From positions 1 through 64,000 of the forward strand of contig CAWGVO010000017.1 of NCBI GenBank assembly GCA_963826055.1: a stretch of 64,000 nt of DNA, written 5' to 3'. The notes beneath the pieces are model-generated. The model did not search any database. It was not told the origin of the DNA and saw nothing but the letters and a program-made list of their open reading frames with translations. Source of the DNA: JBBDMC01 sp963826055 (GTDB lineage: Bacteria; Pseudomonadota; Alphaproteobacteria; Rhizobiales; Kaistiaceae). The position numbers and the translations under genes were made by a program. Every line of letters begins with the position of its first letter. Positions within the stretch are counted from its first letter, which is position 1. Below are positions 27,511 to 37,131 of this stretch, piece by piece.

Positions 27511-28295
27511 TGATCGCCTCCCTGGGCGCGCTTTGTGCGCGCCTGAAGTTCGCGGAGGACGCCGAGTTCCTGCTTGTCAGGTGCGCGCATTTCGCTGACG
27601 TCGTCAGCGAAGCGAAGCGGCCAGCCGCACTGCGCCTGCACCGCCTCCCGGGTCGCGCCCGGATACAGGTTGACCACCGTCAGCTCTTTGCTGTTGGGGT
27701 CGGGGGCCAGAACGCAGAGGTCGGTGAAGACGCGGGTTGGACCTTTGGTTGTCACCCCGGCTCGCGCGCGGCTATCCCCGCCCGTGCCGTGGCCCATAGT
27801 GGTGACGAAATCGAGTTTCTCGACGAAGCCCCGCGGCGACATGGCCATGGTTATGTAGATCTGACTGCAATGGGTTGCGATCTCGGGCGCGCCGCCGCCG
27901 CCGGGGAGGCGGACCTTTGGCTTGTCATATGGTCCGATGACGCTGGTGTTCAGATTGGCGTATCGGTCGATCTGGGCGCTGCCGAGGAAGCCGACGGTGA
28001 TGCGCCCACCCTGCAGCCAGTACCGGAACATTTCCGGCACCGATACCGTGGTCAGTGCGGTTTCGCTGAGCTCCCCGTCGCCGATCGACAGCGGCAGGAT
28101 GTTCGGCTTGGTACCGATGGTGCCGGACTCGTAGATGAGCGTGATTCCCGGCGCATGAGTCAGGCGGGCGAGGTTGCAGGCGACCGACGGCGCCCCGATG
28201 CCGACAAAGCAGACATCGTCGTTCGTCAGTGCTCGGGCCGCTGCGATCGCCATGATCTCGGCCGGGGTGTAAGTGGTGCTCGATTGAATTGTCAT
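27507..28295 (-). CDS. pcaJ: 3-oxoadipate CoA-transferase, subunit B
   Basis: The intact 262-residue beta subunit activates 3-oxoadipate with CoA from succinyl-CoA. It carries the catalytic glutamate motif LIYESGTIGTKPNILPLSIG, FVGIGAPSVACNLARLTHAP and LPGGGGAPEIATHC. I chose ATG 28295 (MTIQSSTTYTPAEIMAIAAA). It starts 4 bp after the pcaI stop and overlaps pcaF by four bases, so translation is coupled. All family landmarks are present and the gene has no frameshift. Confidence 0.9.
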
Positions 28296-28299
28296 CGGG

Positions 28300-29148
28300 T
28301 CAGGCTGCCCTTGCCGCGTATTGCCGGAAGGCCTCGGCATCTTTGGTGAGGACGTTTTCGCCCATCCAGGCGAGGAAGGTGTCGCGTTCGCGGGAAATTT
28401 CGTCCCACGCCAAGTAGAAGCTGTTGGCGCGGCTGTAGTAGCCGTGCGCGTATGAGGGATAGGCGCCGCCGGGGACGTGGGCGACGGCGGTGATCGTCCA
28501 GGCGGGCAGGATCACCGCGTTCGGGCTGCGCGGGCCGAAACCGTCGACGATCTCCTCGACGGTGACGATGGCGCGCCTGGCGGCAAGCACCGCTTCCTTC
28601 TGCACGCCGACGATGCCCTCGAGCATGACGTTGCCGTCCCGGTCGGCGCGCTGGGCGTGGATCATAGCGACGTCCGGGCGGATCGAGGGGACGGTGGCGA
28701 GCACCTCGCCGGTGTAGGGGCAGGTCACCGACCGGATCACGGGGTTGACCTTGACGAGATCGACACCACGATAGCCGCGGAAGACGGCGAACGGCAGGTT
28801 GGCGGCGCCGGCGGCGTAGGCATCGGCCATCGCCGCGTGCGAGTGTTCTTCGAGCGCCAGCGGGGTCGGCCAGCCCTTCTCGAAGGCGTCGCGCATGCGA
28901 TGCAGCGAGCCGACGCCGGCATTGCCGCCCCACGAGAAGATGAGCTTGTCGGCCGCGCCCATGCCGATGAGCTGGTCGTAAATCAGGTCCGGCGTCATGC
29001 GGATCAGCGTCAGGTGCTTCTTTGCCTGGCGGATCACTTCGTGCCCGGCGGCGAAGGGGATCAGATGGGTGAAGCCCTCCATGGCGACGGTGTCGCCGTC
29101 ATTGACGTTCGCGGCGACCGCGTCGTGAAGCGATAGAAACTCGGCCAT
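28300..29148 (-). CDS. pcaI: 3-oxoadipate CoA-transferase, subunit A
   Basis: The intact 282-residue alpha subunit reads MAEFLSLHDAVAANVNDGDT, VAMEGFTHLIPFAAGHEVIR, NPVIRSVTCPYTGEVLATVP and DVAMIHAQRADRDGNVMLEG. It is the longer form with the C-terminal extension found in actinobacterial and rhizobial PcaI (GYYSRANSFYLAWDEISRER). Its ATG shares one base with the pcaL stop (TGATG). The partner PcaJ follows after 4 bp. Confidence 0.9.
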   Translation of the reverse strand: MAEFLSLHDAVAANVNDGDTVAMEGFTHLIPFAAGHEVIRQAKKHLTLIRMTPDLIYDQLIGMGAADKLIFSWGGNAGVGSLHRMRDAFEKGWPTPLALEEHSHAAMADAYAAGAANLPFAVFRGYRGVDLVKVNPVIRSVTCPYTGEVLATVPSIRPDVAMIHAQRADRDGNVMLEGIVGVQKEAVLAARRAIVTVEEIVDGFGPRSPNAVILPAWTITAVAHVPGGAYPSYAHGYYSRANSFYLAWDEISRERDTFLAWMGENVLTKDAEAFRQYAARAA

Positions 29149-30323
29149 CAGGTCATTTCCTCTCCAAGAACCTCCTTCAGCCACCGGAAGGCGGCATTGC
29201 CGGCGGGAACGCCGGCGTACACCGCCGAGTGCATGACCAGCGCGCGCAGCTCTTCGGGGCTGACGCCGTTGACCAGGGCAGGGCGGACGTGAAGCTTGAA
29301 CTCTTCCTCGCGGTGGAGTGCGATCATGGTGGCGAGGGTCACCAGCGAGCGGGTCTTGCGCGGCAACGTCGGGTCGCCCCAGATCTCGCCCCAGGCGATC
29401 CGGGTGATGAAATCCTGCCACGGTGCGGCGAAGGCACCGGCCTGGGCGAGCGAGGTTTCGACATGGGCGGTGCCGAGGACGGCCTTGCGGATTTCGAGGC
29501 CGCGGTCGAAGGCAGAACCGGTCGGCCGACGGGTGCCGTTCTGCCGGTCGAGGAAGGCGCGGAGATACGCGCCGACCACGTCCGGACGCTCGATCGACAT
29601 GAGATGGGCGAGGTTTGGCAGGACCACCATCTCGGCGCCGGCGATGCCGGCGCGCAGTTCCTCCGCCATCGCCGGCGGCGTCACGACGTCCTCGATGCCG
29701 ACCATGACGAGGGCGGGCGCCGTGATCCGGCCGAGGCGGGGGCGGAGGTCCATCGCGGCGATCGCCTCGCAGCAGCGGGCGTAACCGGCGGCCTCGACGG
29801 CGACGAAGCGCTCGCGTACGCGCTCCACGGTCGCCGGCGCCGCCTTGTAGAACGGCGGCGTGAACCAGCGGCCGACGACCGCATCGACAACCGAGGCGAC
29901 CCCCTCGGTGCGGACCTTGGCGGCGCGGTCGTGCCAGAACTCGGCCGGCGGCAGGTAGGCGGAGGTCGCCATCAGGGCGAGGCTCGCCACCCGTTCCGGC
30001 TGCGTGGAGGCGAGCGCCTGCGCGGTCATGCCGCCGAGGGACAGGCCGACCACGTGGGCGCGTTCGATGCCGAGGCCATCGAGGAGGCCGGCGAGGTCGG
30101 CGGCGAGGTCGTCGATGGTGATCGTCTCATCGGCGCTTGCCGAGCGCCCGTGGGCGCGGGTGTCGTAGCGCAGGCAGCGATAGGCGTCGGCGAGCAGCGG
30201 CACGACGCCGTCCCAGATCTCGACCGTGCCGCTCAGCGAATTGGAGAAGACGACGACCGGCGCGTTCTCCGGCCCGGCGAGGTCGTAGTAGAGCTCGATT
30301 CCGTTGGCCGTGATCTTCGGCAT
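29148..30323 (-). CDS. pcaL: fused 3-oxoadipate enol-lactonase / 4-carboxymuconolactone decarboxylase
   Basis: The 391-residue protein joins two enzymes. Residues about 1-255 are the alpha/beta-hydrolase PcaD, with nucleophile GLSLGGMTAQALAS, Asp in GIEDVVTPPAM and His in LPNLAHLMSIERP. After a linker (QNGTRRPTGSAFDRG), residues about 270-391 are the decarboxylase PcaC: EIWGDPTLPRKTRSLVTLAT, FKLHVRPALVNGVSPEELRA, VMHSAVYAGVPAGNAAFRWL. The fusion is known as PcaL. The two reactions are consecutive, turning carboxymuconolactone into 3-oxoadipate. No shift splits it. Confidence 0.9.
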   Translation of the reverse strand: MPKITANGIELYYDLAGPENAPVVVFSNSLSGTVEIWDGVVPLLADAYRCLRYDTRAHGRSASADETITIDDLAADLAGLLDGLGIERAHVVGLSLGGMTAQALASTQPERVASLALMATSAYLPPAEFWHDRAAKVRTEGVASVVDAVVGRWFTPPFYKAAPATVERVRERFVAVEAAGYARCCEAIAAMDLRPRLGRITAPALVMVGIEDVVTPPAMAEELRAGIAGAEMVVLPNLAHLMSIERPDVVGAYLRAFLDRQNGTRRPTGSAFDRGLEIRKAVLGTAHVETSLAQAGAFAAPWQDFITRIAWGEIWGDPTLPRKTRSLVTLATMIALHREEEFKLHVRPALVNGVSPEELRALVMHSAVYAGVPAGNAAFRWLKEVLGEEMT

Positions 30324-31693
30324 CAGCGTTTCCTCGGACGCCGCGCGCCCGCCTTGACGTCGGCGAGGATTCGGTCGGTGACGGCGGCGGCGGCGGCGAT
30401 CGCCGGGGCAAGATCGAAGGCGGCGGACAGATCCCTGTTCAAAGCGGCCGGAATGCTCGTGTCGGCGGCCAGAACTTCGTTCAACGGGCGGCCCTGCGTC
30501 CGTACGATGTCGGACGCTTTTTCGATCGAGCCGATGGGCGGCTTCGCGGCCGAGTTTCGGGGAAAGGCGGGCGGCGGCCTCGCCCGCAAACAGCAGGCCG
30601 CCGGTCATTTCGAGGTTGGCGCGCATGCGTTTCTTGTCGACGACGAGACCTTCGGCCAGGCGGCGGGCCTCGCGCAGCGCGCCCGAGGCGAGGCCGAAAA
30701 GCTGAGGTAAAACAAGCCACTCGGAATGCCAGGCGCCGGCGGGGCGTTGGCCGGGGGCGGCCATGGCGTTGACGAGGGTGGTGAGGTGACCGGAGGCGGC
30801 GGCGTGGGCGGCAAGAATTATCGCTGCAGAAACAGGGTTTTGCTTGTGCGGCATGGCGGAAGAGCCGCCTCTGCCGGGGGTGTGGGGCTCGGACACCTCG
30901 CCGACCTCGGTGGAGCCGAGGAATACCACGTCCGTCGCCATTTTTGCCAGTGCGCCCAACAGGATAGCGAGCCAGGCGCCGGCCTCGGCCGGGCGGCCGC
31001 GCAGCGTGTGCCAGGGTGCTGACAGGGGGGCCAGCCCCAGCTGTCTGGCATATGACCGGCGTACTGACACCCCCTTGTCAGCGAGTGCGGACAACGTCCC
31101 GACCGGTCCGTCGAGAGAGGCGACGGCGATCCGCTGGCGCAGGCGCGGTGAGGTCGGCGGCAACGTCGGCGATGCCGGCGAGCCAGACCGCGACGGTGTA
31201 GCCGAAGGTGATGGGTGCGGCGTGCTGGCCGTAGGTGCGCCCGATCTGCGGGGTCTGGCGATGGGCGCGGGCCATCCGCGCGAGGCCGGTGACGATCGCC
31301 GCGAGGTCGGCCTCGATCAGGTCGAAGGCTTCGCCGATCTGGAGGACGAGGGCGGTGTCGGTGAGGTCCTGGCTGGTGGCGCCGAAGTGGACGTGGCCGC
31401 GCAGCCGCTCCGGCAGCTTCGCCTCCAGCGCCTTCACGAACGGGATCGCCGGAACGCCGGCGGACGCGGTGGCGGCGCCGAGGGCGGCGAGGTCGAAGTC
31501 TTCCGGCGTGATGCGGGCGATGGCGGGGGCGAGCCCCTTCGGCACCAGACCGTCGGCGGCCTCGGCGCGCGCCAGCGCCTCCTCGACCCTCAGCATGGCG
31601 GCGAGGCGGGCGCGGTCGGAGAAGACCGCGGCCATCTCCGCCGTCGCGAACAGCGGGCCGGTCAGCTCGGGAGTCGAGCGCCGAGAAGGTCAT
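30323..31693 (-). CDS. pcaB: 3-carboxy-cis,cis-muconate cycloisomerase, frameshifted
   Basis: A fumarase/aspartase-superfamily lyase that closes 3-carboxymuconate to the lactone. Segments in successive frames read MTFSALDS, MAAVFSDRARLAAMLRVEEA, HVHFGATSQDLTDTALVLQI, GSSAMPHKQNPVSAAIILAA (superfamily signature) and LNRDLSAAFDLAPAIAAAAA. At least three one-base shifts (near 31670, 31140 and 30560) are needed, with no net length change. Both ends overlap neighbours (ATGA with pobA, TGATG with pcaL), which argues for an intact gene in the organism. Confidence 0.8.
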
Positions 31694-32894
31694 TCAGACC
31701 TCGCGGCCTCGTCGAAGGGGAGGCCGACGTAGTTCTCGGCAAGCGCGGTCATGGCGGCCTCGGAACCGGTGACGTAGTCGAGTTCGGCGATCTGGCGGCG
31801 GCGATCGAAGGGGGAATCGGCGGGGTTGAGGTGGAGCATGGTGGTCATCCACCACGAAAAGCGCTGCGCTTTCCAGACCCGTCTCAGGCAGAGCGCGGAG
31901 TAGCCGTCAAGCAGGCGCTTATCGCCCGAACGGTAGAAGGCGGCAAGCGCGGCGGTGAGGTTGCGGATGTCGGCGACAGCGAGGTTCATGCCCTTGGCGC
32001 CGGTGGGCGGCACGATGTGGGCGGAATCGCCGGCGAGGAACAGGCGCCCGTGCTGCATCGGCTCGGTGACGAAGCTGCGCATGGGCGTGATGCCCTTCTG
32101 CTGGATCGGCCCTTCCGGAATGCGGAAGCTGCCGTCGGCGGTGGCGGTGCGCGCCTGCAGTTCCTGCCAGATGCGATCGTCCGGCCAGGCGGCGAGGTCC
32201 TCGTCGGGAGCGACCTGGAGGTAGTAGCGCTGGAGGGTCGGCGAGCGGGTCGACAGGAGCGCGAAGCCGTCGTCGGTGTGCGTGTAGATCAGCTCGTGGG
32301 AGGCCTGGGGCGATTCCGACAGGATGCCGAGCCAGGCGAAAGGATATTCGCGGTCGAAGAAGGACAGGGCGCCGTCGGGAAACGACGGGCGGCAGATGCC
32401 GTGGAAGCCGTCGCAGCCGGCGATGAAGTCGCATTGGATTTCCGACGGCTGGCCGTCTTTCCTGAAGGCGATTCTCGGCTTGTCGCCGTCGAAATCCTTC
32501 ACCGAAACGTCGGCCACCTCGAAATGGATCGTCCCGCCAGCGGCGAGCCGCGCCGCGATGATGTCCTTCACCACCTCCTGCTGGCCGTAGACGGTGATGC
32601 GCTTGCCGCCGGTGAGCGAGGGGAAGTCGATGCGGTGGCCGCGGCGGTTGAAGCGGATTTCGATGCCGTCGTGAAATTGCCCCTCGGCGTGCATGCGCGC
32701 GCCGAGACCCGCCTCGTCGAGGATGTCGGCGGCACCTTGCTCAAGGACGCCGGCGCGCACGCGGTTCTCGACGTAGTCGCGGCTGCGGTCCTCGACGACG
32801 ATCGAACTCGATGCCGTGCCGGGCGAGCAGATGCGACAGGAGCAACCCCGCCGGACCCGGCGCCGACGATCCCGACCTGGGTGCGTTCGATCAT
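31690..32894 (-). CDS. pobA: 4-hydroxybenzoate 3-monooxygenase, N-terminal frameshift
   Basis: A flavin monooxygenase that hydroxylates 4-hydroxybenzoate to protocatechuate with NADPH. MIERTQVGIVGAG starts the FAD fold; after shifts near 32840 and 32770 the frame reads RAGVLEQGAADILDEAGLGA, CDFIAGCDGFHGICRPSFPD (DG motif) and RLFLAGDSAHIVPPTGAKGM (GD motif), ending GLPFDEAARSE. The length of about 400 residues is normal. It is the first gene of the operon, 54 bp from the divergent IclR gene with the operator between. Confidence 0.85.
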
Positions 32895-32920
32895 GGCCCC
32901 GGCTTGACCGTTTCTCCGAT

Positions 32921-32939
32921 CTGTTCGATTATCGAACAG
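32921..32939. promoter_or_regulatory. IclR (PcaR/PobR-type) operator
   Basis: CTGTTCGATTATCGAACAG is a perfect 9-bp inverted repeat with one central base, in the middle of the pobA-iclR intergenic region. The known PcaR/PcaU site has the core GTTCGAT.ATCG.AC, which this matches. A further half-like GTTCGTTATGCGAT follows at 32942-32955, into the regulator start. Confidence 0.8.
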
Positions 32940-32948
32940 ACGTTCGTT

Positions 32949-33776
32949 ATGCGATCATTGTTGGATGAGCCTGCCCAGAGTGTCAACGCCGGGTCCGAAT
33001 CGACGGCGGGGACGCCCCCGGCCGACAAGGAGTTCATGGCGACGCTCGCCAAGGGCCTGGCGGTGCTCGGCTCGTTCGGCGCCACGCAGCCGTCGATGAC
33101 GCTGTCGGAGGCGGCGGCGGCCAACGGCCTGTCGCGGGCGGCGGCGCGCCGGGCGCTGAAGACGCTCGCCGATCTCGGCTACGTCACCCATAACGGGCGC
33201 GCGTTTTCCCTGGCGCCGCGCATCCTGGAACTCGGCTTCGCCTATCTATCGACACAGTCGTGGATCGACCGGGCGGAGCCGCTGATGAAGGAGCTCAGCC
33301 ATACGCTGCGCGAATCCTGCTCGGCGGCGATCCTGCAGGGGAGCGAGATCGTCTACGTCGCGCGCATGCCGGCGCCGCACCGGCTGATGTCGACAACGAT
33401 CGCCATCGGCACCCGGCTGCCGGCGTTCCACACCTCGCTCGGTCGCATCCAGTTGGGCTTCCTCGACGAGGCGGAGCTTCGCCGGCGCCTGGAAGCGACC
33501 ACGATCGTCGCCCACACGGCGCGGACCATCACCGATCCCGACGCGCTCCTCGCCCGCGTCCGCGGCGATCACGCCCAGGGCTACTCGATCGTCGACGAGG
33601 AACTGGAGAAGGGCCTGCGCTCGCTCGCCGTGCCGGTCGTGACCCGCACCGGCGTCAACGTCGGGGCGATCAACCTTTCGGCGCACTCAAGCCGGGCGAC
33701 GCGCAACCGGCTGCGCGACGACTTCCTGCCGCCGCTCGCCGCGGTGGCGCGAGAAATTTCGCGCTCGCTGGTCTAA
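32949..33776 (+). CDS. IclR-family regulator of the protocatechuate operon (PcaR/PobR-like)
   Basis: The 275-residue protein has an N-terminal winged helix (MATLAKGLAVLGSFGATQPS, LSEAAAANGLSRAAARRALK, ADLGYVTHNGRAFSLAPRIL) and a GAF-like effector domain (GSEIVYVARMPAPHRLMSTT, GYSIVDEELEKGLRSLAVPV). This is the pattern of PcaR/PobR/CatR-type IclR activators that respond to 4-hydroxybenzoate or beta-ketoadipate. It is divergent from pobA across a matching operator and probably autoregulated. A second in-frame ATG at 33036 is possible. Confidence 0.85.
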   Translation: MRSLLDEPAQSVNAGSESTAGTPPADKEFMATLAKGLAVLGSFGATQPSMTLSEAAAANGLSRAAARRALKTLADLGYVTHNGRAFSLAPRILELGFAYLSTQSWIDRAEPLMKELSHTLRESCSAAILQGSEIVYVARMPAPHRLMSTTIAIGTRLPAFHTSLGRIQLGFLDEAELRRRLEATTIVAHTARTITDPDALLARVRGDHAQGYSIVDEELEKGLRSLAVPVVTRTGVNVGAINLSAHSSRATRNRLRDDFLPPLAAVAREISRSLV

Positions 33777-33966
33777 GCACCGGGTCGTCCCCGACGGCGT
33801 CTTGCATCGGTTTTCCTCAGACGGCCGCTATGGATTGATGTGGCGCGCCAAAGTTCTGGGGCGCGTTCTTTTTGTGTTTCGGTCATTCATGGCCTTATCC
33901 CCAGTTTCGTTTGTCACGTGCTACCTTCCACTTGCGGCGAGCGTAAGGAGGGTATAGTGAGCGGGT

Positions 33967-34847
33967 ATGGCTCATTTGGATCATGCCACGCTGAAGCTGC
34001 CGACATCCGACGACGTACGCCGGTGGCAAGAGCAGCTTGACCAGTTGAAGCAGGAAGAGGCCGAGATGAAGGCTCGCCACTCCGCAGAAGAAGCGCAAAT
34101 CAAGGCTCGCCGTTCACGCCTCGACAAGCTGATCGCTGCTGCTGCAGCATTTGCCGAGGCCGAAGAGGCGCTCGAAATCGCCGAGGCGGTTCAGGGGCCG
34201 CTGTAGTCGTCGCCCCGGATCCAGAACGTGCAAAGCAAGTACGCGCGGCCCGTGTGAAGCGTGGTCGAGGCAAATCGTGGACCGCTACAATTGCGAAGAT
34301 CGTCAAGGATTCCAATCAACCGCTGACCTACGCCGAACTTAAGGACGCGGTTCGCAAGACGCACCTAGGCGACGTCCTGGAGAGAACCGAAGCGGCCTTC
34401 TATGGTGGCATAGGCAAGCTGGAAAAGCGCAGAATCATCGTCAAGCACAATGGGCGAGTGTTCGCGCCAAAGGTGTTCAGAAGTTTATGGCTGATGTTGC
34501 GGCTGGTCGGGTTCCTGATTTGCCGGCAACGACTGGTCCTACATCGAATCACCAAACGAAATCGCGATGGCGCGCTTCTTGGCCTCACGGCCTCATGGGG
34601 CGACGACGGCCGAGATCGTTGATAGTTTACTCAACGATCCGCCCGCCGATTTGGCGGTCACCAAAATCGGAACTCAATCTACAATCTCATTGCCCGCTGG
34701 CGAAGCAGCGGCAAGCTCATCTCGCGCGGCGAACAGCACTATCTGCCCGACGCGCCGGACGCATTGTCGCTCGTGGCGGGAACGGCGATGGAGGCACTCC
34801 TGGCGAGATTGAGGGCGACGAAACCCGTGGGAATCGTCGCCCACTGA
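33967..34847 (+). pseudogene. unrecognised coiled-coil plus double winged-helix protein, frameshifted
   Basis: Pieces in three frames add up to one plausible protein of about 290 residues. First a charged coiled coil (RRWQEQLDQLKQEEAEMKAR) ends at a stop at 34206, but shifting one base continues VVVAPDPERAKQVRAARV. Then follow a winged-helix-like domain (IAKIVKDSNQPLTYAELKDA, YGGIGKLEKRRIIVKHNGRV) and a second one (NEIAMARFLASRPHGATTAE, SIYNLIARWRSSGKLISRGE). I know no family with this layout. The stretch is less G+C-rich than its surroundings, suggesting foreign origin. Breaks near 34205, 34530 and 34665 may be real decay. Confidence 0.4.
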
Positions 34848-35206
34848 ACCTCTTAACGGCGGTTGACGACCGCTACACCTAGCCCTTGGAACGGGGGCGC
34901 ATCAGAAAGGCGGTGCTGAGTGCGGAAAGACCGCGCGTTAAAAGCGTAGCGATGTGTCGCGTCACCGGGGTAGTTACCCCGGCGGCGCGACCATCGCCAG
35001 TTTTTTGATATCAGAGGTTGCGTGAAACCGCAAATCAGCGTGTTAACCCTCGGCGGAGCCCTGAAAAGCGGGCAATTACAAGCGTTTATGGATTAAGAGG
35101 AGGCGCGCGGAATCGGGCCATGCGCCCGGTAAGTGAGCCGCAGGTTATCGACCGCCTCGTGGGCCAGCGCCGCCGGGCGTGAGCCACGGCGGTAAGCGCG
35201 GCGACC
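34848..35206. other. gene-free stretch with a short palindrome
   Basis: No credible gene. CCGGGGTA (34965-34972) and TACCCCGG (34975-34982) form an inverted repeat without a following T-run. GGCG...CGCC then TTTTTT at 35001-35006 is at best a weak terminator for the preceding broken gene. Confidence 0.4.
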
Positions 35207-35295
35207 GCGCGCAGGGCTACTCGTCGTCGACGAGGAACTGGAGAAGGGCCTGCTCTCGCTCGCCGTGCCGCTTCTCATCCGCACCGGGGTCACGC
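35207..35295 (+). pseudogene. partial duplicate of an IclR regulator C-terminal region
   Basis: The bases around CAGGGCTACTCG, GTCGACGAGGAACTGGAGAA and GGGCCTG...TCGCTCGCCGTGCCG repeat, with about 85-90% identity by eye, bases 33573-33657 of the IclR gene. In frame it would give AQGY..VDEELEKGLLSLAVPLLIRTGV, against ...KGLRSLAVPVVTRTGV in the intact gene. One base is missing within it. It is a short paralogous scar with no start and no domain. Confidence 0.7.
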
Positions 35296-35335
35296 GGGAG
35301 CGGCGAATCCGATTTCGGGGGACGGCGCTCGCGCG

Positions 35336-35392
35336 ACCCCTCCCCGAAATCGCGTCCAAATCGCGATTTCGACCCTCCCGCAAGGGGAGGGT
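35336..35392. repeat. composite palindromic repeat, copy 1
   Basis: The order is ACCCCTCCCC, then arms GAAATCGCG (35346-35354) and CGCGATTTC (35362-35370), then CCCTCCC-GCAA-GGGGAGGG. The same architecture recurs at 51037-51091 with different but still self-complementary arms. It is an intergenic palindromic element, probably transcribed as two stacked hairpins. Confidence 0.75.
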
Positions 35393-35545
35393 AGGGTGAC
35401 CTGGATTCGCGCCCGCGTATCGTGTGTCACGCTTCCACAATTCCTCGCCCGGTGCGTTGCCGGAGGCGGGTCACGTTGCGGTTACCGACCATGCTGTCGC
35501 CACCTTCTCCGTGCTATGCTTGCGGGGTACGAGGGGTCACGGGTC

Positions 35546-37051
35546 GTGTTCGGATTGATTTTCGACATCGCCATCATTGGCGGTGGCATCAATGGAACCG
35601 CAATCGCGCGCGACGCGGCAGGGCGCGGGCTGTCGGTTTTCCTGTGCGATCAGGGCGACCTCGCCGGCGGCGCCTCGTCGGCGACGTCGAAGCTGGTCCA
35701 CGGCGGCCTCGGCTACCTGCAAGGTCTCCGGTTCGGGGCGCTGCGCGAAGCGCTGGTCGAGCGGGAACGGCTGATGGCCGCCGCGCCGCACCTGGTGCGT
35801 CCCTTCCGCGTCATCCTGCCTCATCACGAACGGCAATGGCCGCGCTGGGCGCTCCGCCTCGGGCTGTTCGCCGCCGACCACCTGACGCGGAGCACGCTGC
35901 CGGCGAGCGGCAGCGTCGCGTTCAATCGCGAGGCGGGCGAGGGCGTCCTGATGCCGCACCTCCACGCCGGCTTCGCCTATTCCGATTGCCTCGCCGACGA
36001 CACCCGCCTGGTGATGCTCAACGCCATCGATGCGCGGACGCGCGGCGCCTCCATCCACACGCGGGTACGCTGCGTGGTGGCGGAGCGCGACGGCGAACGC
36101 TGGCGCCTGTCGCTGGAGTCGACGGAGACCGGCGAGCGGTTCACGGTGATCGCCGGCATCCTCGTCAACGCGGCGGGTCCGTTCGCCGGGGAGGTGCTCG
36201 ACCACGTCATCCATACCGAGCGGCGGGTGCCGGTGCGGCTCGTCAAGCACACATACATCGTCGTGCGGCGCCTGCACGACGGCGGCGCCTACGCGCTGCC
36301 GAACGCCGACGGGCGGATCGTCTACGCGCTGCCCTACGAGCGCGACTTCCTGCTGATCGGCGCGGCGATGAGCCGCTACGAGGGCGATCCGGCCGCCGCC
36401 CGCGCCGAGCCGCGCGAGGTCGCCTACCTCATCGACGTGGCGAGCCAATACTTCGAGGACCCGCCCGACGCCGCCGATGTGGTGTGGAGCTTCGCCGGGG
36501 TGAGCGCGATGCCGGAAGACCATTCGCCGGCGATGGGGGAGAGCGCGGTCGTGGCGGAAGCCTCGGCGCACCTCGCGCCGCTCATCAGCGTCTTCGGCGG
36601 CACGCTGACGACCCACCGGCGGATCGGCGAGCGCGTCGTCGACCAGATGGGCCGCTTCCGCCCGGTCGGGCCGGCGTGGACGGCGGGGACGACGCTCCCC
36701 GGCGGCAACCTGCCGGCGGACGGGGTCGGCGGGCTCGGCCGGGCGCTCCGCGGCGCCTACCCCTTCATCAGCGAGGGCCACGCCGCCCGCCTCGCCGCCG
36801 CCTACGGCACGCGCGCGCACGCGATCCTTTCCGGCAAGCGCCAGGCGGCGGACCTCGGTGTCCGCTTCGGCGGCGACCTGACCGGGGCGGAGGTCGATTT
36901 CCTCAAGACGGAGGAGTGGGCGGCAACGGCCGAGGACGTGCTGTGGCGGCGCTCCAAGCTCGGGCTCACGGCGTCGAAGGGCGAGGTGGCGGCGCTCGAC
37001 CGCTGGCTCGCGGCCGACCCGCTCGCCCGCCCGGCGGCGGTCGAGGCGTGA
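35546..37051 (+). CDS. glpD: aerobic glycerol-3-phosphate dehydrogenase
   Basis: The roughly 501-residue FAD enzyme oxidises glycerol 3-phosphate to dihydroxyacetone phosphate at the inner membrane and feeds quinone. Landmarks are FDIAIIGGGINGTAIARDAA, CDQGDLAGGASSATSKLVHG, GLGYLQGLRFGALREALVER, LVNAAGPFAGEVLDHVI, VKHTYIVVRR and SVFGGTLTTHRRIGERVVDQ, then a C-terminal domain. I chose GTG 35546 because GAGGGGT lies 8 bp upstream and the FAD fold starts at once; earlier in-frame codons read as non-protein. No glpR, glpF or glpK is nearby. Confidence 0.9.
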   Translation: MFGLIFDIAIIGGGINGTAIARDAAGRGLSVFLCDQGDLAGGASSATSKLVHGGLGYLQGLRFGALREALVERERLMAAAPHLVRPFRVILPHHERQWPRWALRLGLFAADHLTRSTLPASGSVAFNREAGEGVLMPHLHAGFAYSDCLADDTRLVMLNAIDARTRGASIHTRVRCVVAERDGERWRLSLESTETGERFTVIAGILVNAAGPFAGEVLDHVIHTERRVPVRLVKHTYIVVRRLHDGGAYALPNADGRIVYALPYERDFLLIGAAMSRYEGDPAAARAEPREVAYLIDVASQYFEDPPDAADVVWSFAGVSAMPEDHSPAMGESAVVAEASAHLAPLISVFGGTLTTHRRIGERVVDQMGRFRPVGPAWTAGTTLPGGNLPADGVGGLGRALRGAYPFISEGHAARLAAAYGTRAHAILSGKRQAADLGVRFGGDLTGAEVDFLKTEEWAATAEDVLWRRSKLGLTASKGEVAALDRWLAADPLARPAAVEA

Positions 37052-37131
37052 GCGGCCGCCTTCTCAGCGCCCCAGTCGCGTGGTAGGCACCGCTGGCACG
37101 GCATCGATCGGAACGACCCTCACGAATCGGG

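Noticed and set aside
29148..31163. A triple PcaB-PcaD-PcaC fusion.
   Set aside because: PcaB's true 3' end lies in another frame and ends at a TGATG overlap with pcaL; only the PcaD-PcaC fusion is real.
34965..34982. CCGGGGTA/TACCCCGG as a transcription terminator.
   Set aside because: The loop is only two bases and no T-run follows.
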